From assembly GCF_950295315.1 (NCBI RefSeq), contig NC_080162.1, forward strand, positions 68,671,760-68,735,759: DNA of 64,000 nt. Direction: 5' to 3'. Below, piece by piece: positions 57,263 through 64,000 of the stretch; within the stretch, counting starts at the first letter, position 1, and every line of letters begins with the position of its first letter. Under the pieces are notes generated by a model, which saw only the letters and a list, made by a program, of their open reading frames with translations, ran no database searches and was not told the DNA's origin. The translations under genes were made by a program, and so were the position numbers. Source of the DNA: Erinaceus europaeus. Its lineage: Eukaryota > Chordata > Mammalia > Eulipotyphla > Erinaceidae.

Positions 57263-57515
57263 CCTCCCTCCCTCCCTCTTGATAGGTCTCTGGCTCTCTC
57301 TCGCTCCCTCCCTCCCTCTTGATCAGTCTCTGGCTCGCTCTCTCTCTCTCTTTCTCTCTTCCATCTCTCTCCAGCTCTCTCTCTCTCCCTCAATCCCTCC
57401 CTCTGCTTCACTATCTATCAATATAGAAAAAGGAATGAATAAAGGCCATCAGGATCAATGGGATTTTAACACAGGCACCAAGCCTCTGCCATAATCAGGT
57501 GGCAAAAGATAAAAT
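56658..57515 (+). mobile_element. SINE remnant blown up by a CT minisatellite and a nested SINE
   Basis: Begins at box B ('aggttcaagcccctg') and ends with a module remnant ('caccaagcctctgccataatcaggtggc', about 57475-57503). The CT centre (56745-56870, 57150-57410) is expanded into repeats of 'ccctccctcttgatcggtctctggctctctc'. Frames through it are low-complexity. Confidence 0.85.
56868..57152 (-). mobile_element. B-type SINE without 3' module, nested in the minisatellite
   Basis: 'ttatttattttcccttttgttgccc', GA-rich centre, 'cctgcaggtggggagccgggggctc', 'cacttaacccgcttgctacc'. Confidence 0.94.
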
Positions 57516-58725
57516 AAGATAATAGCACCAAATTTTCAGGCATTTACTTTAAACCAGGCACTATGTTTGATTCTAAGAATCTAGTAATGGTTAGCAATGA
57601 TCTATCAATAGATCCTTACTGGAGTCTAGAACAAGAGAGAGAAGAGCCTTGAACAAATAATCACATAAAGATATAAAAACACCTTACCTCTATGAGACAT
57701 GGTGAGTCAAAAAGAAGAAAATTCCTATGAGAATTTTTAGAACATGTGCTAAAGGCAAAGGGGAGGAGAACTCCCTATTCCCTTCTGCAGGGTATTTTCT
57801 CAAGGATCAGCTCAAAGTTACTGAGGTTAATGACTGCAGGTGGGTCATATCAATATCCACAGAATCTAGCTTATCCCAATCACTCCAGAAGGCTGGTCCA
57901 GAATCCCCCAAAAGTGGGAGACTCTTGACTAGTCCACACCTATTCTCAAACCACATGAAGTAGTTGCCTTGTATTCTCATCTAGACATAGAGGAGTCTAC
58001 TACTGTCTGAAATGGTGTCACTTTGAGTGCTCTGTCACCATTTTCTGTCATGAGGTGGTTGGAGTGACAAAAAGATACAAATGCAGAAAATGAAAGAGAT
58101 GGGAGTGATTGGGTCATCAAGGGTCCTAAAAGGCTATTTCTTTGGAAACAGTGATCTGAACAAAGTTGTGTTTCAAGAAATAGCTTCATGAGGAGGCACT
58201 TACAAAAAAAAAAAAAAAAAAAAAAACAGAATTTCTGTGGTACCTTTTAACAAATTTCTGACCTATTCCATTTTGTTTTAGAAAAAAAATCATTATGTTG
58301 AAATTTTAAAAATAAGATATATCCAAAAGAAAGAGAACTTTTATTCAGCTGCTAGGGAATTGGGAACAAGGGTGAGTGTTTTGAACAGAATATCTTTCCA
58401 TGTCTCTGTTTCTAATTTCTCTGCTTTAGAACCTGGGAGCATGTCCATCCCATAGACAGGCCCCATTCGAGAGCATTCCTTAGCAGCAGGCTTGTAGGAG
58501 CAGACTTAAGAGGTCAACCAGTCTTTTGCAGCTGCTCTCCAAAGCCCACAGGCATGAAGCAAGAAAAGGTCAAGCAGAGAGGGGAGGCTTGTGGCATTGC
58601 CTCATGTTGGCATTGTTTTGGATCCAGACCATGTCCAGCAAGAGCAAATTCCTTGGGCCCAAATCCCACAAGTATTTTTTCCCCAATGATTCCTGTCAAC
58701 TCCCCTTTACACTAACAGGATGCAT
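57516..58725. other. Unique sequence; poly(A) at 58204-58226
   Basis: 57536-57640 ('ggcatttactttaaaccaggcactatg...') resembles an ancient MIR/L2-class repeat. No gene. Confidence 0.4.
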
Positions 58726-58757
58726 GTTCCTACTGGCTGGAAGCCAGCCAATGCTGG

Positions 58758-58804
<47 letters not shown>

Positions 58805-58840
58805 CTAATGGCTGGAAGCCAGCCAATGCTGGTGTGTGTG
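58726..58840. repeat. 40-bp direct repeat flanking a (GT)n microsatellite
   Basis: 'ggctggaagccagccaatgc' and its neighbours occur at 58726-58765 and 58801-58840 (period 75) on either side of (GT)n 58757-58800. The unit contains the palindrome 'ggctggaagccagcc'. Confidence 0.93.
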
Positions 58841-59464
58841 TTTGGGGGGGGGGAGGGAAGGGGAGGGAGAAAGAACACAGTGGGGGGAGGTATGCTGGGA
58901 GGCAGCTTGAAATAAAGCAAGTCTCCAGAGGATGTTTTACAAATGTGGGGTTGATTACATGACAAGGGACAACTCAAAAGAGACAAAGAAGAACATCAGA
59001 GAAAGCAACTCCATAGACAGCTGAAATCCCGTCTGCCAGAAAGTGCTCCATCATGCCACTGGTTTCACGGAATCTGAACATGGCTCTCTCCACAACTATA
59101 GAATACCTTATAACACATTCCCTCTGTTATATTGGCGGCCTGATATAGCCATGGGATAAAGTTGACCTAAGACTGATAAATTGCATTGAATTCAACTCCA
59201 ACAGCACTAAATCAGGTTTTGAAAAAGCAAAAGGGTAACTATTGGAGATTAAAATATCACCTTCCATGCACTCATTCCTCCTTACCTTGTCCTTTCAAGA
59301 TAATATAGAATAGTCTGGACTGTAGGCTTTGTTCTAGAAGAAAGTTCTAGAAGCCATGCATGGCCTCAGAGGCAGGAGAATCTGAAAGCCTTGGACCACA
59401 ATCTGGTATTCACAAATTCTAGTTCCTTGTTTTTCAGCCCCCCTCACTTTTGTAAAGTTTTTAT
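58841..59464. other. Unique sequence, nothing recognised
   Basis: A G-run and GGGAAGGGGA tract at 58844-58870, otherwise unremarkable. Confidence 0.45.
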
Positions 59465-59630
59465 TAGATATCTAATATTGATTTAGAAAATTATATGCTA
59501 ACGGGTATAATTCCACCACCATAGTTCTGAGCCCCCATTTCCTCCATTAGAAATTGTATTTATTGGTTCTCCCAAGATCACAGATGTGGGTTGACTATTA
59601 TTTCTATAAATATATATATACACAAATTTT
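59465..59630 (-). mobile_element. Family R-type fragment, antisense
   Basis: 'gggtataattccaccaccatagttctgagcccccatttcctcc' and 'gatcacagatgtgggttgactattatttc' parallel 26290-26400. The retroviral LTR starts immediately after it. Confidence 0.72.
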
Positions 59631-59636
59631 ATCAGG

Positions 59637-59926
59637 TGCCCCGGCCTGCGGGGTTATCAACGGAAACCCAGGGTAGGGGGCGAGAGAATGGAGGGGACAA
59701 GAGACACGAAGAATGAGAGCAAGTCATGAGATCTGATCAAGCTCTGAAAATTTTCTTTTACAGCCACAATTTATGCATAAACAAGGAGGAAGTTCTGCTA
59801 AGGTAGTGGGGGAGGGAGGTGGGTGAGCGACTTTCCAAACAGCTAGATGGTAATCTCAGTTCCAATGATCTGAATGTCCTCTCACCGCCTATATGAGAGT
59901 CTTAGCTAAGGCCTTGGCTCCTGGCA
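59637..59926 (-). repeat. Retroviral 3' LTR (290 bp)
   Basis: Plus-strand text starts 'tgccccggcctgcgggg' and ends 'ggctcctggca', so the sense LTR is TGCC...GGCA with matching inverted ends. A polypurine tract (complement of 59929-59940) lies directly upstream in the sense direction, fixing the boundary. Confidence 0.85.
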
Positions 59927-59927
59927 T

Positions 59928-59941
59928 GTCCTCCCTTTTTA
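59928..59941 (-). promoter_or_regulatory. Polypurine tract (plus-strand primer site)
   Basis: Sense strand reads 'aaaaagggaggaca' immediately before the LTR start TG, the standard position for priming retroviral second-strand synthesis. Confidence 0.82.
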
Positions 59942-60121
59942 CAATTTAAGCAAGGCGGGCAAATGAGGGTAAAAGCTAGGAATCTTATCAAGAGATAAGT
60001 GGGCATTAACCAGAGGGAAGAAGTATTGACCTGATTTCTCCCGCAGGGTAAATATAGAACTGATCTTCCCGCATCTTATATGGCTCTTGGTGTCTTTTGG
60101 GGAGGGGAGGGAGAGCCACTA

Positions 60122-60152
60122 TTTCTAAGGTGAGGAAAACTCACCTTAGAAA
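60122..60152 (-). other. Perfect 13-bp stem hairpin in the retroviral 3'UTR
   Basis: 'tttctaaggtgag' (60122-60134), a 5-nt spacer, then 'ctcaccttagaaa' (60140-60152). It lies between env and the LTR, where type D retroviruses keep an RNA export element. The role is inferred from position only. Confidence 0.85.
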
Positions 60153-60311
60153 GTGAAGAGCTCTGATGACCAACACCAACCTCCATGCAAATCAGGTTTG
60201 CTTCAAAGGGACTCAGAGGTGGACTATAGGGTCCTCCCCCTGCAGTGCTTAGCCCTGCACCCCTTACCGGTGCCCACGCCATGCCAAAGCTGGCGTGCAT
60301 AAATCTGAGTT

Positions 60312-61150
60312 TTATGCAGCTCCTAAAAGAGGTCTGTCACCCTCAGGTTCAGCCAAGCCTCTGTCGGCCAAATCAAGTCTGTGGTAATATATTTGTAAGG
60401 GTTTCGATGCCAAGGAGTCAATTTGTTGTTTTATAAAGCCAGTAATCTTATTAAAAATAAAAGGTCCCAAGGTAATCATTAACAAAAAACTAATCAAGGG
60501 TCCCATAAGGGGCATCAAAGTGTCCTAGCGCGCCACCAGCAAGTCTAAGGGAAGCAGTCAGTGGATGTGATGTCCAGGGGAAGAAACACAGCACGTCTGG
60601 TCCTCTGGTGGTCGTCAGTGCCAACTGATGAAATTTTTCTTCTTCATAGAGGGTTAGTTGTGGAACAAGCAAAACTAGGAGGCAAGGACCAGGTAGAGAA
60701 GAATTGACATGAAAATATAGGGTGGTGTTGTACCAAAACACAAACAGAGGAGGTGCATACACATTAGGTGAGGTTCCTTGAACATGAGGAATATTGGGAG
60801 AAAAGTGAGCAGTCAATAAACATGTAAGGATAAAGTCAGCAGTGGTAGGTCAGCAGAAAGAGAAGACTTGGATAGGCTGGTGTGGTTAGCTGGAGTATAT
60901 ACTGCCATGGCGTCCTCTGTGGGAAGGACTTGCCAACAGGGACTCTGGATTTTGCAAGAGCAATAATGTCATCCACCATAATAAAAGGAAAACAAACATG
61001 GACATCCAGTGTTGAAAAAAGAAAAAGAAGAAATATGTCTCTATGGCTGGGAGAATGGGTGGCTTTGTCAATGAGATACAATAAATGGACAATTCGAATT
61101 TTTGTAAATATTAAGGTTTCATATAGTTACTTCATTGACACTTTAGCCAA
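60312..61150 (-). pseudogene. env: Retroviral env remnant
   Basis: Minus-strand frames 60312-60518, 60490-60816 and 60836-61081 lie in series. The last of them in transcription order (60312-60518) has a ~20-residue hydrophobic membrane anchor followed by a charged cytoplasmic tail, the C-terminus of a retroviral transmembrane subunit. The middle frame has an N-glycosylation-type N-T-T and N-S-S and resembles the surface/transmembrane boundary. The whole is well under half a normal env; the ectodomain between the boundary region and the anchor appears deleted, and frames shift between pieces. Non-functional. Confidence 0.72.
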
Positions 61151-63960
61151 CTGAATACTGGGGGGTGCATTCCCCTTCTTTTTTTATTTATTTATTGAGC
61201 TTTTAATGTTCTAAAGGAAACAAAAATACTTGGATTGGATGTCTATTGAAGCAAAACAGAGCATATGACTCCTAAGGTTTTTGAGCTCTTTCTTGTTTGA
61301 GCTGTAGCCCACATAAATTTAGAAAAAGTACCAACTGAGAAAAAAAATGTTTTTGTTTACTAAACATGGGCAGGTGAATTACATCAATCTGCCAGAGAGC
61401 ATTGGCTTTTATCAATGGGGATTAATCTTAAAAGTCTGAATAGTAGGATCTTAATTAAACAATGCAGGAGCCAGTAAAGTGCCCTCACTATGGCAGGTCA
61501 AGCATTAAAATTTTAAGAGGCTTGTAAAAAAAATGAGAGAAAAAATTTTAGCATATGAGTGACTTTATGAATCATCACACACCCATAAATAAAAAAAGAA
61601 AAATGTTTAGTTTTAAATCTTACCATATGAGCAGTCATGTGCAGATGTATCTATAATTATTTACTTAGGGAGAGAACTTGTACCAAGTTAATTGATGATC
61701 TAATGGTTAGAATTGGCTTGAGGTTTTTTTTTATGATTTTAGAAGGCTCTTTATTAAAATATACCATTATGTTATAGAAAGTCAATACACAATGTGTTGA
61801 CATGATAAAATGTTTACCAATTTTTAGCATTATTTTAAACTGATTAGACAGTTTAAGCACACTATTATAACTTAGTTTACTATGATCTTTACTCATCACA
61901 AAGCTATCATGAGTAAGTGTAGATATAAAACTCTTAATAGATTTTGCTCCTTAGAACTCTAATATGGCAACTTAAAAGGCTAAAATAAAACCTCATAACT
62001 TAAATGTTCAAAATACTAATTTTGTTAAATCAGGATTTGCCAAAACAAATCTTTCAGACCAGAAACACCATGTATTAACTTAATTTATCAAGAATAAACC
62101 TCAGACAGTGTCTTAAAACAAGCCAGATAATTTTTTACTCTCTAAAAGAACTGATTTAAGTTTGACAGGTAGAATCTGTACTCTCAAAAGCCAAATATTT
62201 GATAATGATTTTTGTAGTCTTTCTAAATAGGGAAGTTATCTCAGTAACAACTTTATCAGGAGTAAGTCACTGTAAAAGCACAAGTAACTAACTCATGAGT
62301 AAGATAAAAAAAAAATCTCTTACCAAGTTTTAAAATAAAAGTTTTAACCGGAGCATTTTTGTCTATATCAGACATAAAACTCTCTTAACTTTTTACCTAG
62401 TCTCTCTTATGTTTTAATATCTAGAGTTTTTTTTTCAGGGAAACCAGGGGCATACTTCTTGAATAATATGTAAAAAGGTTAGCTAAAACATCTATACAGC
62501 TCTACATTAGGCCGCCCCATATTTATTTGATAAGTTTTATTTGGAAAAAAAATTTTTACATATCTTATTTAAATTAAACCTCATTTGTCAGAGCAAAAGC
62601 CTCTGGCATGTAAATAATTAACATAACCATTGTGTTATCTTTTACTAACACAAGCCAGTTTTGCCTGTTTAGTTGAGAAAGTATTTTAAAACCTTTTTTT
62701 TATTATTTATCACAGTCAAGATCTAGACACATCTTCAGTGAATGATACCTAATTCTAAGAGGCTCTGTTCGAATTTTAAAGAGCATAAATTTAAGTTATC
62801 TTTTTAACCTCCTGTAGCAATTCCCATAACCAGGGTCACTAAACCCAATTCAGTTTGACTAAATTTTTCTTTAAACTTTAAACAAACTTAAGTTACTTAA
62901 AGAGTCAACACACATTAGTGACATTGCTTCTCAAAAACATTTCTAGTGTCAGACAAATGCCAAATTTGCTGTGGACCAATATCCACAAAACAGTTCACAG
63001 GACATTTTGGGGGCCCTCCAGAATGTGCTGGAGCTTTTTCAGTTAAATACATAGATAATTTGTATATCAATTTGGAGATGAAGAATTGTCACATTAAATA
63101 CTTAAGACTTTTACTTTAAATCTTTAGCTGTCTTAGCAAATGAATTTTTACCTTTATGTTACCACTTAAGAACTGTGTTGGAAACCTTTTTTTCTTTTTT
63201 TGAAATCACTTAAACAATTTTAAGTAAAATGTTAAACTTTGTTAGGATCTTTGCTTATCACATAGCTATCACACCCTTAGGGCAGCTATGAACAAGGGTA
63301 GGTACACAACTTAATTGATCTTTCACTTTGATTTGGATAGGTAACTTAAAAAGCTAAGATAAACCTCATAGCTGAAATGTTCAAAATAAATTTTTACTGT
63401 TAACATTTCTTTTAGATGACCATTTTACACTAAATAATTTTGTTGAATCACATCTACCGAATAAAAAATTTTTATCAGGCCAGGAATATCATGTTTAACC
63501 CATTTTTCCTGGCAAGGCCACTGCTCTACACTGACTGGGTTATTAGAAAACTAGTTCAAACATGGAATTTGTTAAAACAGTGGCAGTTGGTATTGGGGTA
63601 CTGGTAATATTTAGAATTTTTACAAGAGTGAGAGAGACTGCAGAGGCGTTTTACCACACCTAGATATCTCATAAAATCTTTTAACTAATGAATTGATGCT
63701 GATATTAGCTATCAGAAGGACGAAACTGTCCTATATTTTACTTTGGTAAAGTTGTGCCAACTCTATGAGTCGGGATCTTTAAAACCACATTTAGCTTAAC
63801 TAAATCTTATTTAAAACTTAAAACCAACTTTAGTTACTTAGGTGTTAACACACATTAATGGAAACAAGGTTAGCACACAGACTTAAAACAGACATTCTTG
63901 GTGAAAAGAAAAATTTTCCCTTTGAAAAACCGCTTTGGTTTTTGGATTCCTAACTCACTG
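61151..63960. repeat. 2.8-kb AT-rich region with internally repeated modules
   Basis: No gag, pol or host gene recognised on either strand; frames are short. Module 1: 61882-62085 and 63243-63490 share 'atcaca.agctatcat', 'acttaaaa.gcta', 'aacctcata.ct.aaatgttcaaaat'. Module 2: 62835-62935 and 63775-63870 share 'taaactt...aactt.agttactta' and 'aacacacatta.tg'. It probably belongs to the antisense provirus because no boundary separates it from env. Confidence 0.6.
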
Positions 63961-64000
63961 ACTCTCCACCCCCCCCCCCCAGGAGGGGCGTTTATGGCTA

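Larger units (their letters stand above)
59637..64000 (-). mobile_element. 3' part of an antisense endogenous retrovirus, running off the window
   Basis: On the minus strand the order is AT-rich region (to about 61150), env remnants, 3'UTR with hairpin, polypurine tract, LTR. The short LTR, env type and 3'UTR layout suggest a betaretrovirus (type D-like) group. No gag or pol was recognised inside the window, so either they lie beyond 64000 or were replaced. Confidence 0.75.

Noticed and set aside
56745..57410. CRISPR-like regular repeats
   Set aside because: Units are CT-rich minisatellite from SINE expansion, without unique spacers, in a mammalian genome.
57217..57411. R/E-rich 64-codon frame
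   Set aside because: Antisense of a CT minisatellite.
60076..60300. 74-codon minus-strand frame next to env
   Set aside because: Lies in the retroviral 3'UTR and spans the region beside the hairpin; no known accessory protein resemblance.

Overview
The window looks like mammalian nuclear DNA from a hedgehog (family Erinaceidae). It is packed with tRNA-derived SINEs whose pol III boxes and CT-rich middles ending in a 'ctctctgtcctatcc' stretch match, as far as I recall, the Erinaceidae ERI SINEs. It also carries young and old L1 LINEs, ancient eutherian repeats (MIR, MER5, MER20, a Tigger-like element) and endogenous retrovirus pieces. I see no intact host protein-coding gene, no tRNA, rRNA or snRNA gene, and no CRISPR array. 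The open reading frames present are retroelement remnants or chance frames in repeats. The locus reads as intergenic or intronic.

SINE types used below are my own labels. B is about 330 bp, with box A near 'tagcgcagcgg' and box B 'ggttcgagccc'. Some B copies carry a roughly 60-bp 3' module that starts 'gcctccagg' and ends 'ccctggaggc'. A is about 220 bp ('ggtggtggcacacctggttgagcg'). C is about 130 bp ('atagcataatggttatgcaaag'). D is about 150 bp ('aggtagcacagtggtaaagc'). E is a loose group of older tRNA-like copies.

Layout. 1-4.1 kb: MER20, SINEs, and a composite insertion (inverted L1 ORF2 segment plus a 1.25-kb A-tailed segment) inside one 15-bp target-site duplication. 4-10 kb: mostly unique sequence with a MIR, SINEs and a Tigger-like DNA transposon. 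10.16-16.31 kb: a full-length but dead L1 that split an older B SINE. 16-29 kb: SINEs, inverted and nested L1 pieces, a 106-bp inverted repeat, and several repeat-free stretches that look like conserved non-coding DNA. 30-31.7 kb: an antisense L1/HAL1-like ORF1 interrupted by a complete solo LTR with 6-bp target duplication. 32.8-36.1 kb: a young L1 3' end, SINEs, and an L1-type 3' end flanked by an unusually long (~160 bp) direct repeat. 37-53 kb: SINEs and more copies of the 1.25-kb A-tailed family (called family R here). Family R is probably the 3' end of an L1 lineage, because it extends 5' into sequence like the ordinary L1 3'UTR. 53.6-54.8 kb: a CpG-rich, 5'-truncated non-LTR retrotransposon encoding a Jockey/CR1-type reverse transcriptase unlike L1, with a 10-bp target duplication and an (AAG)n tail. 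This is the most unexpected feature. 55-59 kb: MIR pieces, SINE-derived CT minisatellite, unique DNA. 59.6-64 kb: the 3' half of an antisense betaretrovirus-like provirus (290-bp LTR, polypurine tract, hairpin-bearing 3'UTR, broken env), then about 2.8 kb of AT-rich repeated sequence running off the window.

Nothing here functions as an operon or pathway. The history is successive L1-driven retrotransposition into a quiet locus, plus retroviral integration and one possibly horizontally acquired LINE. All family assignments are from memory of consensus features; no database search was possible.
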